64,000 nucleotides of DNA from WHSW01 sp963846565 (GCA_963846565.1 CAWJWL010000001.1:248001-312000), one strand, 5' to 3'. Counted from the stretch's first letter, positions 1-7,518 are shown. Notes: generated by a model not told the origin, from the letters alone. Translations and numbers: made by a program.

Positions 1-510
1 CATTGTCTCTACGGACGGAAGTACGGATGGGCTAAGCGAATCACGTTTGTCCCGTCGTACTACCACGGGGCCGCGCCGTTCGGGGTCTGGGCCTACCGCG
101 AGTACTTCGTCCCTCGGAACTGGTACCGGAAGGAGACGTGGAAGAACGATCTCGGGGCGATCGTCATTTCGCCACTTAACGGCGCGACTCTCGAAACGGC
201 GGTCGGGTCCTACGGCCTTATCTGGAATCAGCCACGCGCGCAGAACTACCGCGTGACCGGCTACCCCACCAACTACTTCGACGGTGAGCGCATGATGGGA
301 TGTTTCGGCCCGTACCTTGGAGTCAAGGACGGCTCGACGAAGATCCAGTGCGACCTCGGCACGGGTTCGAGCGGAGCTGGTTGGGTGGTCCAGGACCTCT
401 ATGTGAATTCAGTGATGTCGTTTGGACTGAAGGGCCAGCCGCAATTCTCCTACGGCCCGTACTTCCGTCCGTCCGCTGCCACGCTCGTGAATCACGCTGG
501 TAGTCGCTAA
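1..510 (+). CDS. Trypsin-like serine protease, C-terminal part (5' truncated by window edge)
   Basis: The reading frame is open from base 1 and ends at TAA 508-510, so the N-terminus lies outside the window. The stretch GTGSSGAGW matches the GxSG nucleophile motif of chymotrypsin-fold proteases of the V8/bacterial S1 type, with the candidate catalytic Ser at 370-372. The upstream NDLGAIVIS (Asp codon at 148-150) fits the catalytic Asp strand. The catalytic His and any signal peptide would be upstream and cannot be seen. The chain is rich in Tyr, Trp, Gly and Asn, as in secreted proteins. Two Cys flank the nucleophile region. An exported protease is the best reading; substrate unknown. Confidence 0.75.
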   Translation, partial: HCLYGRKYGWAKRITFVPSYYHGAAPFGVWAYREYFVPRNWYRKETWKNDLGAIVISPLNGATLETAVGSYGLIWNQPRAQNYRVTGYPTNYFDGERMMGCFGPYLGVKDGSTKIQCDLGTGSSGAGWVVQDLYVNSVMSFGLKGQPQFSYGPYFRPSAATLVNHAGSR

Positions 511-697
511 GGATCGATTGGAGGACTTATGCGGTCCTCGTGTTGGCGGCAACTTGTGCGTATCAGGCTGTGGACTCGACGATTCGGGGTCTGGGCGATA
601 ACGACTTCTTCGACCTCGACGGCGACCGGCGCCCCGGCCTGATCCGTCACCCACGTTCTCGCGGCTGAGACGCGATCCCGCCGCCTGACCGTCGACG

Positions 698-2041
698 TCA
701 GCGTCCCTGGAGCGCCTCCATCTCGCGCTGGAGCGAGTCGAGCTCGCGCTGCTGCCGTCGCAGCGTGTTCCCTTGGCGGCGGTTCTCGGCGCGCAGCGCG
801 GCGAGCTCGTCGTCGCTCGAGGCGCTCCGAGCGGCGGCGGTCGTCGTGGTCCCGAGCTGCCCGTTGGCGTTGACGACGACCGTCTTCCTCGTCCCCGGAG
901 GCACGACGCCGTAGACACCGGCCAGGTAGGCGGCGGTCTGCTTGCCGTTGGTGCCGATGCGGATCGCTCCGGCGTCTGCGGCGACGCCGCGATTGGCGAT
1001 CATCACGTTGTTCGCACCGTTGGTGATGGTGCTGCCGGCCAGCGCGCCGAGGGCGGTGTTGGAGCCGCCGGTGGAGTTGCGGAGCGAGCCATTGCCAACC
1101 GCGACGCTGCTATTGCGGTTGGTCTGCGCGATCAGCGCGTCGCTGCCGATCGCGACGTTGAAGTCGCCGGTCGTGTTGTTGAACATCGCGTTGTTGCCGG
1201 CCGCGACATTGTCGGTGCCCGCGGTGGTCATGAGCAGCGTGTTGCCACCGGTGGCGACGTTGCGCGAACCGGTGGTGTTCCCCACCAGCGCCTGGTAGCC
1301 GGTGGCGACGTTGTACCCCCCGGTCGTGTTCGCAAGCAACGCGTTCGTACCCGACGCGGTGTTCTGGCTGCCGCTGGTGTTGTTCAACAGTGCCTGACGG
1401 CCGGTGGCCGTATTCGACGCTCCGTCCGTGTTGCTGCGCAGCGCTTGGTAGCCGCCCGCGAAGTTGTAGTTGCCCGTGCTGGCCCGCAGCGCGTCCAGCC
1501 CGATGGCCGTGTTCTCGAACCCGGTCGTGTTGCTGCGCAAGGACGAGGAGCCGACCGCCGTGTTCCCCAGGCCGGTCGTGTTGGCGAAGAGGGCGTGCTC
1601 GCCGATCGCGGTCATGCGATCCTGCACGTTGTTCTGGAGCGCGATCGAGCCGATCGCGGTGTTTCCGTCAACGGTCGTGATATCGGCCAGGGTGTTCTCG
1701 CCGTAGGCCACGTTCCCGTCGCCCGTCGTCACCACCCTCAGTGCGTTGAAGCCGACACCGATGTTGTGATTGCCGCTCGTGAGGGAGGACATCATGTTCT
1801 GTCCGACGGCGATGTTGCCCGCGCCGAACGTCAGCGAACCGAACGGGAACGGGTCGGCCGCCACGTTGTTGACGTCGTTGTAGAAGACGCTCGTCGTCGC
1901 TGCCTGCGCCGTTGCGGCGCCCCACCCCGATGCGAGCGCCATCACAGCCGCCGCGACCCCGATCCATGCCCGTCGGCGAGGCCGCGTCGCGACCGGCTCC
2001 CCCGTCCGCGTGTCGCTCGAGCGACGACCAGTGAGGCGCAT
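698..2041 (-). CDS. YadA-head-repeat surface protein with C-terminal coiled coil
   Basis: 447 aa. The ATG at 2041 is preceded by a strong ribosome site (GAAGGAGG, 5-6 nt away). A basic N-terminus and a hydrophobic segment (about residues 27-45) ending in AQA-A give a signal peptide. Residues about 60-370 are degenerate repeats of about 14 residues with the pattern GN.N.A.G..AL, the left-handed beta-roll signature of YadA/Hia-type trimeric adhesin heads. The last 45 residues are a heptad-like, Arg/Glu/Leu-rich coiled coil. No beta-barrel anchor follows, so it is not a complete type Vc autotransporter. It is probably a secreted or surface-held trimeric fibre; its role is unknown. Confidence 0.75.
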   Translation of the reverse strand: MRLTGRRSSDTRTGEPVATRPRRRAWIGVAAAVMALASGWGAATAQAATTSVFYNDVNNVAADPFPFGSLTFGAGNIAVGQNMMSSLTSGNHNIGVGFNALRVVTTGDGNVAYGENTLADITTVDGNTAIGSIALQNNVQDRMTAIGEHALFANTTGLGNTAVGSSSLRSNTTGFENTAIGLDALRASTGNYNFAGGYQALRSNTDGASNTATGRQALLNNTSGSQNTASGTNALLANTTGGYNVATGYQALVGNTTGSRNVATGGNTLLMTTAGTDNVAAGNNAMFNNTTGDFNVAIGSDALIAQTNRNSSVAVGNGSLRNSTGGSNTALGALAGSTITNGANNVMIANRGVAADAGAIRIGTNGKQTAAYLAGVYGVVPPGTRKTVVVNANGQLGTTTTAAARSASSDDELAALRAENRRQGNTLRRQQRELDSLQREMEALQGR

Positions 2042-2180
2042 CTCGTTCCCTCCTTCGATTGCAAGCCACGCCGACTATCCCAGACCGAGCTCGGCCGTGT
2101 GCACATCAGCCGCGATCTGCGTTCACCTTCTGGCCCACGCAGCGGCCCGGACTCACCGCCGTGGTGGGCCCATCACGGCG

Positions 2181-3119
2181 ATGAACGGGAACCTTGCGCA
2201 CCTCGCCTTCGCGTCGCCGCCGGCCTGGTGCTGGCCGCACTGCCGGGGATCGCCGCGGGTGGTGGCTGCATCGCCGCACGATGTTGAGTGCGTGGAACAT
2301 CTCCTCGCTTGGGCGCTGACCTGTCCGGTCGCGCTGGCGGCGATGGCCTCGGGCGGCAAGCCCGCGGCGGCCGGCGCTGTGGGGCTCGTGACGACGACCG
2401 CTGCGGCGCTGGCAGCTCGACGCTGGCGGCTCGGCGCGCTCGGCGCGGGCGGCGAGTTGCGGCAGTACGAACGCGCCCGCGTGATGGCCTGGCGCGCTCG
2501 ACCGGCTCGCGACCGAAACCGGCGGGTCGACATCGCCGGTCAGGGCGAACTCGTCCGGGAGCGCGTGTGGCCGCCCTCCGTCCCGGCGCTGCCCATGACC
2601 GCCGACGGCCGCGGACCTATCCCACTCGCGGAAGGAATGCATCTGTTCTTCGTCGGCGCGACGGGCAGCGGCAAGACGACGTCGGCGCGACGCTGGCTAC
2701 TCGCCCGCGGCCTGTCCGCCGACACGACCACGGCGCTGCTCGCGCTCGATCCCAAGGGCGATCCCGCGCTCGAGCGCGACCTGCGCGCCATCGCCGCCGA
2801 GCGTGGCCGGCCGCTCGTGCTCTTTGACCCCTACGACACCGGCACGGATCGCTGGAACCCGGTCTGGGCCGACGACCCAGGCGCCGTCGTCGCTCGCCTG
2901 GTCGCCCCCGTCGAGGCCGACTCGGACTCCGAAGCCAGCCACTACAGCCGCGTGCTGCGCACGCACCTCGGCCTGGTCGCCGACGCGCTGCACACAGCCG
3001 GACGCTGGCCGGTCGCGCTACCGGTCCTACTGCGCTGCGCACAACGCCACCGCTTCGACCAGATCGCCACCCTCGCGCTCACCGCGCCGATCCCGATGGC
3101 GATAGCTCCACCTGAATAG
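2181..3119 (+). pseudogene. VirD4/TraG-like conjugative coupling ATPase, 3'-truncated remnant
   Basis: A hydrophobic N-terminal region (two likely membrane spans, about 2290-2450) is followed by GATGSGKTT, a Walker A P-loop, and LLALDPKGD, the strand typical of TraG/VirD4/TraD coupling proteins that pump DNA during conjugation. The frame stops at 3117-3119, before the Walker B and the rest of the RecA-like fold, so roughly half of a family member is missing. The true start is unclear: the hydrophobic N-terminus also looks coding in another frame up to 2287, which suggests a further frameshift. It lies just upstream of broken integrase and transposase pieces and is probably the relic of an integrative conjugative element. 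Confidence 0.65.
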
Positions 3120-3360
3120 CGATTCACGAGAAGTGACCCTAGCCGTCGCAAGGCGAGATCCTCGCTCAAGGCAAGCCCGCAAGTCTGTGAGGTTCCACCT
3201 CCCGGCCATCGCAGCTCAGCCAACGAGAAGCATCGCTTCCACTCAAAGCAGAATTGTTCGGGTTGAAATCCGCGCGCCCGATTGGCGCGACTGGCCCATC
3301 CACTGGCGCGCGGTAGCCCAAAACGCCTTGTTCAAGGGGTAAACACGTGCCGATAGATGG

Positions 3361-3612
3361 CCTGCAAGCCGTTTACGCCAGTTCGGTCGATCGGACTCGG
3401 AGCCGTTTCATGCGGCGACGTTGTATCGCCGCGCCGACTCCGTTTGGCAGCTGCCGGTCTGGAGGAGCGGCTCCGGCTACACCAGGCGAGACACACCTAC
3501 GCCTCGTTCATGATCGGTGCCGGGTCAACGCGACGGCGCTCGCGCAGTACATGGGCCACTCGTCGATCAAGCTGACGTTCGATCTCTACGGGCATCTGAT
3601 GCCCGGGTCAAG
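3361..3612 (+). pseudogene. Tyrosine recombinase (phage-type integrase) C-terminal remnant in three frames
   Basis: Three adjoining pieces in different frames read as one integrase. EPFHAATLYRRADSVWQ (from 3400) is followed by LEERLRLHQARHTYASFMIG with the HxxR box (frame of 3357), then by VNATALAQYMGHSSIKLTF and DLYGHLMPGS, the terminal helix with the catalytic Tyr region (frame of 3347). At least two indels break it, one near 3470 and one near 3520. The N-terminal core-binding domain is missing. The copy cannot encode an active recombinase. Confidence 0.8.
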
Positions 3613-3720
3613 CTCAACACACGACCGCGGAAGACCCTCGGCTTTCGCACACCGGCAGAAACGCTCGTGAGATCGTCGAGGGCTTTGACGATCTCTCCCC
3701 CAAAGCAGATGGGAGGATGA
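3603..3720 (+). mobile_element. IS30-type transposase 3' tail remnant
   Basis: The frame reads VKLNTRPRKTLGFRTPAETL, which matches the conserved end of the DDE domain of IS30-family transposases (consensus near LN.RPRK.LG..TP.E), and stops at 3718-3720. It is fused directly to the end of the integrase remnant with no spacer, so an insertion or deletion joined the two. No terminal inverted repeats could be recognised at this scale. Confidence 0.6.
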
Positions 3721-3730
3721 ATGACGTCAA

Positions 3731-3754
3731 GGGTGGTGCGGTGACCGGTTGAGG
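3731..3754 (+). repeat. 24-bp dispersed repeat, copy 1 (pairs with 6009-6032)
   Basis: The 24 bases 3731-3754 recur at 6009-6032 in the same orientation with one mismatch; the shared core is GACCGGTTGAGG. Copy 1 sits between the transposase remnant and the first SnoaL gene. Copy 2 sits between the frameshifted HEPN-like gene and another SnoaL gene. It may mark a recombination junction. Confidence 0.6.
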
Positions 3755-3756
3755 CC

Positions 3757-3794
3757 GCATGGAAAGGGCAACAACCCGAGATACTGCGCGGACG
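3757..3794 (+). promoter_or_regulatory. Conserved upstream element GCATGGAAAGG + GAGATACT before SnoaL gene
   Basis: GCATGGAAAGG (3757-3767), 10 nt, then GAGATACT (3778-3785), then 9 nt and the ATG at 3795. The same two blocks occur before the SnoaL gene starting at 6454 (minus) and the hydrolase starting at 7518 (minus), with 12 and 9 nt between them. GATACT fits a -10 hexamer of the form NAnnnT placed as in leaderless transcripts. The 11-mer is at the wrong distance for a standard -35 and may be an activator site or an alternative sigma element. Confidence 0.5.
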
Positions 3795-4193
3795 ATGTCG
3801 GAGGAGAATCTCGAAGCCCTCAGAAAGGCTTCGGCCGCGAGTGCAGACCGCGACCGGTTTGAGGACTTCCTCGCGATCCTCGACGACGACGTGGTGTGGG
3901 ATACGCAAGGTCAGTTTCCGGGCGGTGCGATCTACGGTCGCGACAAAGTTCGCGAGTTCTTTCGTGAATGGGTTGGAACCTTCAAGGATTTCCGTTCCGA
4001 GACGAAGGAGTTGATCTGCGCGGGAAGCGCCGTCTACTCCCACGTGCGTCAATGGGGGCGGGGAAAGGGGAGCGGTGCTGTCGCCGAAAGCGACTTCTGG
4101 CTGGTGTGGCTTTTCTTTCAAGGCAGGGTCGTTCGCGTGACCTATCTCCCGAGCCGCGCCGAAGCCCTCGAAGCCGCCGGGCTGTCGGAGTAG
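3795..4193 (+). CDS. SnoaL/NTF2-like protein 1
   Basis: 132 aa, a usual size for the NTF2-like cone fold (SnoaL/DUF4440 type). The start at ATG 3795 gives MSEENLE, the N-terminus shared by the neighbouring paralogues; an in-frame ATG at 3759 lies in the promoter repeat. The protein has the characteristic first helix, then WDTQGQFPGGAIYGRDKVREFF, and ends in EALEAAGLSE like the other copies. These proteins bind or isomerise small hydrophobic substrates, but the fold alone does not give a reaction. It overlaps nothing, and its neighbour starts 3 nt downstream. Confidence 0.85.
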   Translation: MSEENLEALRKASAASADRDRFEDFLAILDDDVVWDTQGQFPGGAIYGRDKVREFFREWVGTFKDFRSETKELICAGSAVYSHVRQWGRGKGSGAVAESDFWLVWLFFQGRVVRVTYLPSRAEALEAAGLSE

Positions 4194-4196
4194 GCG

Positions 4197-4592
4197 ATGT
4201 CGGAGGCGAACGTGGAGATCGTGCGCCGCGTCTACGTCGAGTGGGGGCGAGGGAACTTTTGGACGCCGGAGTTCTTCGATCCGAGCGTCCACGTGATGTG
4301 GGCAAGCCCGATATTCGCTCGTCAAGCGGAGACTCGCGGGATCGAGGCGCTTACCGAGGCCGTTCAGGGGATGCTGGAGGCCTACGAGGACGTGACCGCC
4401 ACCGCCGAGTGGATCATCGAGAAAGACGACGAGGTGGTCACGGCAGACGTGTGGCGCGGGCGCGGTAAGGGGTCCGGGATCGAGCTTGATTCCCGCCGGG
4501 CGAGCGCGTGGACGATTTCTGGCGGGAAGGCGACCCAGGTCGTCTTCTACGACGATCGGTCCGCCCTCGAAGCCGCCGGACTGCCGGAGTAG
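4197..4592 (+). CDS. SnoaL/NTF2-like protein 2
   Basis: 131 aa, starting MSEANVEIVRRVY 3 nt after the stop of the previous copy, so probably co-transcribed. The NTF2-like pattern is clear: helix 1, FDPSVHVMWAS, RGIEALTEAVQGM, then beta strands with WIIEKDDEVVTADVWRGRGKGSG, and a C-terminal SALEAAGLPE. The sequence diverges from copies 1 and 3, so the tandem is old or was assembled from different paralogues. Function unknown. Confidence 0.85.
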   Translation: MSEANVEIVRRVYVEWGRGNFWTPEFFDPSVHVMWASPIFARQAETRGIEALTEAVQGMLEAYEDVTATAEWIIEKDDEVVTADVWRGRGKGSGIELDSRRASAWTISGGKATQVVFYDDRSALEAAGLPE

Positions 4593-4593
4593 C

Positions 4594-4656
4594 CCAGAAG
4601 TAGCGTTTAGGACGACAAGCGCAACCATCGGGCCGTCCGCGAGATACTGCCGGGCG
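4594..4656 (+). promoter_or_regulatory. SnoaL intergenic element: CAGAAGTAGCG block plus GAGATACT
   Basis: A block related to CTCAGAAGTAGCGCTT (here 4594-4619, with a trailing GACGACAAG) is followed 21 nt later by GAGATACT (4641-4648) and, 8 nt on, by the ATG at 4657. The same order occurs upstream of the SnoaL gene at 6454 on the minus strand, where the gap is 32 nt, one helical turn longer. This suggests an operator-plus-promoter unit with a leaderless or nearly leaderless start. Confidence 0.5.
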
Positions 4657-5058
4657 ATGTCACAGGAGAACCTGGAGATCGTCCTGGAGGTAATCCGCCT
4701 GTTCGAGGCAAAGGAGTCCTCCCAAGCGCGGGGCTACTGGCATTCGGATGCTCGGATGACCGCACCCGAGGGGTGGCCGGAGCCGGGACCGTTCGAGGGA
4801 TGGGATGCGATCCTCGAGCAACTCGAACGTCTCACGTCCGACGCGGGGACGCAGCGCTTCCGGGATGTGAAGGTCCTGGCCGACCGTGAGGATTGGGTCG
4901 TGATCAGCTTGCTCTGGGAGGTTCACGGAGCGGGCAGCGGGGCAGCCACTGCATCGAAGATCGCTGCCGCCTACCGCGTGTTCGATGGCAAGCTGGGGGA
5001 GGCGCATTTTCGCTGGACCCCCGAGGAGGCCCTCGAAGCCGCCGGGCTGTCGCGGTAG
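4657..5058 (+). CDS. SnoaL/NTF2-like protein 3
   Basis: 133 aa from ATG 4657 (MSQENLEIVLEV). It contains GWPEPGPFEGWDAILEQLERL, nearly the same as the block in the minus-strand copy at 6059-6454, so those two are the closest paralogues. It ends EEALEAAGLSR. The family fold is an NTF2-like cone with a hydrophobic pocket. No catalytic residues can be assigned. The next copy starts 2 nt after the stop. Confidence 0.85.
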   Translation: MSQENLEIVLEVIRLFEAKESSQARGYWHSDARMTAPEGWPEPGPFEGWDAILEQLERLTSDAGTQRFRDVKVLADREDWVVISLLWEVHGAGSGAATASKIAAAYRVFDGKLGEAHFRWTPEEALEAAGLSR

Positions 5059-5060
5059 CG

Positions 5061-5462
5061 ATGTCGCGGGAGAACGTGGAGGTTCTTCGCAATGCTTGGG
5101 ACGCCGTCAACTCCGGCGTCGAAACTATGCTGCCCTTTTTTCCCGAGGACTGCATCTGGGTCCCGTTCCCGGAGTGGCCAGATGGTCCTGAGGCACGAAC
5201 CGGCCACGACGGTGTTCGCGAGATAATGGCCTCTTGGACCGCCACCTTTGATGAGTTCTCCGTGGTGCTTCACGATACGCGCGACCTTGGGGATCGAGTC
5301 GTCGGCCTCGGGGAACAGACCGCGAGGATCAGGGGGTCCGGTGTGCCTATCCGGCAGCCGCTCGGTCAGCTTTGCTCGGACTTTCGCGATGGCATGATCG
5401 GTGAAGTCCACTTCTTCCTCACCTGGAGAGAAGCCCTCGAAGCCGCCGGGCTGTCGAAGTAG
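5061..5462 (+). CDS. SnoaL/NTF2-like protein 4
   Basis: 133 aa from ATG 5061 (MSRENVEVLRNAWDAVNSG). Long upstream in-frame codons overlap the previous gene, and the MSREN start matches the paralogues. NTF2-like features include FFPEDCIWVPFPEWPDGPEARTGHDGVREI, RDLGDRVVGLGEQTARIRGSG and a terminal REALEAAGLSK. It is directly coupled to copy 3. A copy of the CTCAGAAGTAGCGCTT repeat begins right after its stop. Function unknown. Confidence 0.85.
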   Translation: MSRENVEVLRNAWDAVNSGVETMLPFFPEDCIWVPFPEWPDGPEARTGHDGVREIMASWTATFDEFSVVLHDTRDLGDRVVGLGEQTARIRGSGVPIRQPLGQLCSDFRDGMIGEVHFFLTWREALEAAGLSK

Positions 5463-5489
5463 CTCAGAAGTAGCGCTTTAGACGAGAAG
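5463..5489 (+). repeat. CTCAGAAGTAGCGCTT dispersed repeat, copy 2
   Basis: CTCAGAAGTAGCGCTT followed by TAGACGAGAAG, directly after the stop of SnoaL gene 4. Other copies are at 4594-4619 (plus), 6042-6060 (minus) and 6505-6531 (minus). Here no SnoaL gene follows, so this copy looks like a leftover of a deleted or moved cassette. Confidence 0.6.
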
Positions 5490-5491
5490 TA

Positions 5492-6001
5492 CTACTTCGT
5501 CAGGCTGCTCATCCGGACGGCTGGCTCGCCTGGCCGTCGTAGAACCACGCTCTCGGCATGCGCGTACAACCAGGCGTCTTCGGCGAGCTGTACGTAGCTC
5601 GAGACCGGGCCCATCAGATCAAAGATTGCTTCGTGCCTTCTAGTGCGAACCGGAAGGGGAACGGATGCGCCAGCGTCTCGCCTACCAGGTACGCGTAGTC
5701 CGAGCGCTTCGTGCGCGTCTTGACTACATAGCTAGTCCTTCGCGTCGCGATTGATCGCATCGCGTCGCGGACGGCTTCATCGCCCGCCGCATCGTGGCCG
5801 TAATGAAAGAAGCGGTTGCGCAGCGCTCGTAAATCGTCTCTTAGGGTCGGGCGACGCAGTTTGCCCTTATGGCTGGGCACGAGCGGTCGCTCGACGGCCA
5901 TCTGCTTCGTCAGCTGTTGCAACGCGTTCCGATGCGCTGCAAGGATTTGCGCCTTGGGCGGCTGGACACCAGCCGGGGCGGACGAAATGGGACTATCCGG
6001 A
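5492..6001 (-). pseudogene. HEPN-like hypothetical protein with a -1 frameshift
   Basis: On the minus strand the protein reads through LRDDLRALRNRFFHYGHD and ETLAHPFPFRFAL. In a frame offset by one base it continues as HEAIFDLMGPVSSYVQLAED to TAG 5492-5494. The break lies near 5635-5645. RNRFFH fits the RX4-6H motif of HEPN ribonucleases, and the chain looks all-helical, but identification rests on this motif only. An ATG lies at 5901; coding-like sequence extends further upstream, so the 5' end may be lost. It is either a decaying gene or a single-base sequence error. Confidence 0.45.
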
Positions 6002-6008
6002 AACGACA

Positions 6009-6032
6009 GGGTGGTGCGTTGACCGGTTGAGG
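6009..6032 (+). repeat. 24-bp dispersed repeat, copy 2 (pairs with 3731-3754)
   Basis: The same 24 bases as 3731-3754 with one mismatch. This copy also forms an inverted repeat TTGACC-GGTTGA-GGTCAA extending to about 6036. It separates the HEPN-like remnant from the next SnoaL gene. Confidence 0.55.
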
Positions 6033-6041
6033 TCAAGGTCC

Positions 6042-6060
6042 AGAGCGCTACTTCTGAGCT
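6042..6060 (-). repeat. CTCAGAAGTAGCGCTT dispersed repeat, copy 3
   Basis: Read on the minus strand, AGCTCAGAAGTAGCGCTCT overlaps and follows the stop of the SnoaL gene 6059-6454, the same position relative to the gene as copy 2 has to SnoaL gene 4. This indicates that the repeat travels with the genes. Confidence 0.6.
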
Positions 6061-6454
6061 ACTCCGAGAGCCCGACGGCTTCGAGGGCATCGGCGTCCTC
6101 CCAGAAGTACTCGACGCCGTAGATGAGGTGGTCGCGGATCGTGTAGACGACGGTCAGCTCCATGCTCGTCGCCGGACCGAGCCCTGCCGCCTTCCACAGG
6201 TACCGCACGAGGACACGGTCGCCCACCGGCCGGAAGGCGCCGATCGGTTGCGCCTGCTCCGCGTCGTAGGTGGCGCGCAGCTGTTCGAACTCGCGCATGA
6301 TCGCCTCCCGGCCGACGAACGGCCCGGGCTCCGGCCACCCCGGAGGAGCCCGCATGATCGCCTCCGGGTGGTAGGTGTCGTTGAAGGCGTCCAGGTCGCC
6401 GGCATTCCAGGCTGCGAACGCAGCCTTCGCCACTTCCACGTTCTCCTCTGACAT
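6059..6454 (-). CDS. SnoaL/NTF2-like protein 5
   Basis: 131 aa from the ATG at 6454 (MSEENVEVAKAAFAAWNAGD). It has PPGWPEPGPFVGREAIMREFEQL, closely matching SnoaL copy 3, then WKAAGLGPATSMELTVVYTI and a terminal ADALEAVGLSE. It lies on the opposite strand to copies 1-4, so the array includes an inversion. Its upstream region carries both shared regulatory blocks. Predicted small cytosolic NTF2-fold protein of unknown substrate. Confidence 0.85.
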   Translation of the reverse strand: MSEENVEVAKAAFAAWNAGDLDAFNDTYHPEAIMRAPPGWPEPGPFVGREAIMREFEQLRATYDAEQAQPIGAFRPVGDRVLVRYLWKAAGLGPATSMELTVVYTIRDHLIYGVEYFWEDADALEAVGLSE

Positions 6455-6531
6455 CGCCTGCCCCAGTATCTCGCGGAAAGGTGTCCTTTCCATGCGGAGT
6501 ACCTCTTCTCGTCCGAAGCGCTACTTCTGAG
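6455..6531 (-). promoter_or_regulatory. Composite upstream element of SnoaL protein 5
   Basis: Reading towards the gene on the minus strand: CTCAGAAGTAGCGCTT with its GACGAGAAG extension (6531-6505), GCATGGAAAGG (6495-6485), GAGATACT (6472-6465), then 10 nt and the ATG at 6454. It is the only place where both repeat families occur together, so it is the reference copy for comparing the others. Confidence 0.5.
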
Positions 6532-6573
6532 ACCGTCCGTTCAGGACTGCCTCGGCGGCCCGGCGTAGTGCAG

Positions 6574-7518
6574 TTAGCGCTGAGCGGCCTGGCTGACAGG
6601 GACGTGTGCGGCGAGGAAATCGAGTTGGTCGGCGACGACACGCTCGAACTCGTCGCCCACGTAGATGTCGAAGTGCCCCACGGGATAGCGGTGGACGGTG
6701 CCCTGGGAAGCCTTCGCGGCGTGGCGCAGAGTCGCCTTGGCCGGGGCAACGCTGTCGGTGTCGCAAACGCAGAAGAGGATCGGGCAACGCACCTCCGAGG
6801 CTCGTCGACCTGGTGCGTCGAGTGGGATCTCAAACGCGACCCGAGCCGGAACGTCATTGCGAAAGTCCTCCTCGCTCAGCCCGGAAGCATCGAGCAATCT
6901 GAGGGAGCCTTCGACTACGTCCGGGCGGTCCATCAGCCCAACCTCGCCGGGGCGGGCGGCGACCTTGACGCGCACCGGTGGACGGCCAGCGAGGCGAGCG
7001 AGGTGATCCTTCGCCGCAGCGAGACCCAGCCGGGCATTGCCACCCAGCGAGAGTTGCCGAGCGGAGGCGAGACCGTCGGTGAAGGGGCACTGGACGATCG
7101 CGGCGACGATGTCCTCGTCGTCGGCGGCGGTGACGATCGCGTGCCCGCCGCCGAAGGAGGTTCCCCAGACCACGACGCGCTCCGTATCAACCTCGGACAG
7201 CGATCGTGCGAACGCAACCGCCGCGCGCCAGTCCTCGCGCTGACGATCCAGGCTGAGCAACTCCCTTGGCTCGCCCTCGCTCTCGCCGAAGTGGCGGTAG
7301 TCGAACACGAGACAGGCGTATCCCGCAGCTTGGAAACGCTCAGCGAACGCTGCGAGCCGAAGTGCCTTGACCGCGCCGAGCCCGTGGGCCATGACGAGGA
7401 CCGGAGGTGGACCGGCGTCGGCGGTAGCGACCGGCTCGTATAGCCAGGCGTGGCAACGCTCGCTTCCTGACGGAAAATGCAGCTCGCGCCGCTGGGGGAG
7501 GCCTAGGTCAGGCGTCAT
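6574..7518 (-). CDS. Alpha/beta hydrolase (dienelactone-hydrolase-like esterase)
   Basis: 314 aa. The oxyanion region is VLVMAHGLGAVKALRL, followed by LVFDYRHFGESEGEPRE, the nucleophile elbow GTSFGGGHA (Ser), and near the end VGHFDIYVGDEF with the catalytic His; an acid lies in CVCDTDSVAP. This is a complete Ser-Asp/Glu-His hydrolase with a helical cap. Substrate unknown. No ribosome site precedes ATG 7518. The upstream region carries GCATGGAAAGG and GAGATACT as in the SnoaL genes, so it may share their control. Confidence 0.85.
   Translation of the reverse strand: MTPDLGLPQRRELHFPSGSERCHAWLYEPVATADAGPPPVLVMAHGLGAVKALRLAAFAERFQAAGYACLVFDYRHFGESEGEPRELLSLDRQREDWRAAVAFARSLSEVDTERVVVWGTSFGGGHAIVTAADDEDIVAAIVQCPFTDGLASARQLSLGGNARLGLAAAKDHLARLAGRPPVRVKVAARPGEVGLMDRPDVVEGSLRLLDASGLSEEDFRNDVPARVAFEIPLDAPGRRASEVRCPILFCVCDTDSVAPAKATLRHAAKASQGTVHRYPVGHFDIYVGDEFERVVADQLDFLAAHVPVSQAAQR

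Noticed and set aside
773..2287. Long plus-strand frame (504 codons) across the YadA-like gene
   Set aside because: It is the antisense of a repeat protein with strong signal peptide and ribosome site; composition is Arg/Gly/Val-rich with no family features.
3567..4628. 353-codon minus-strand frame over the SnoaL genes
   Set aside because: Antisense shadow of SnoaL 1 and 2, which have family motifs; no start signal.
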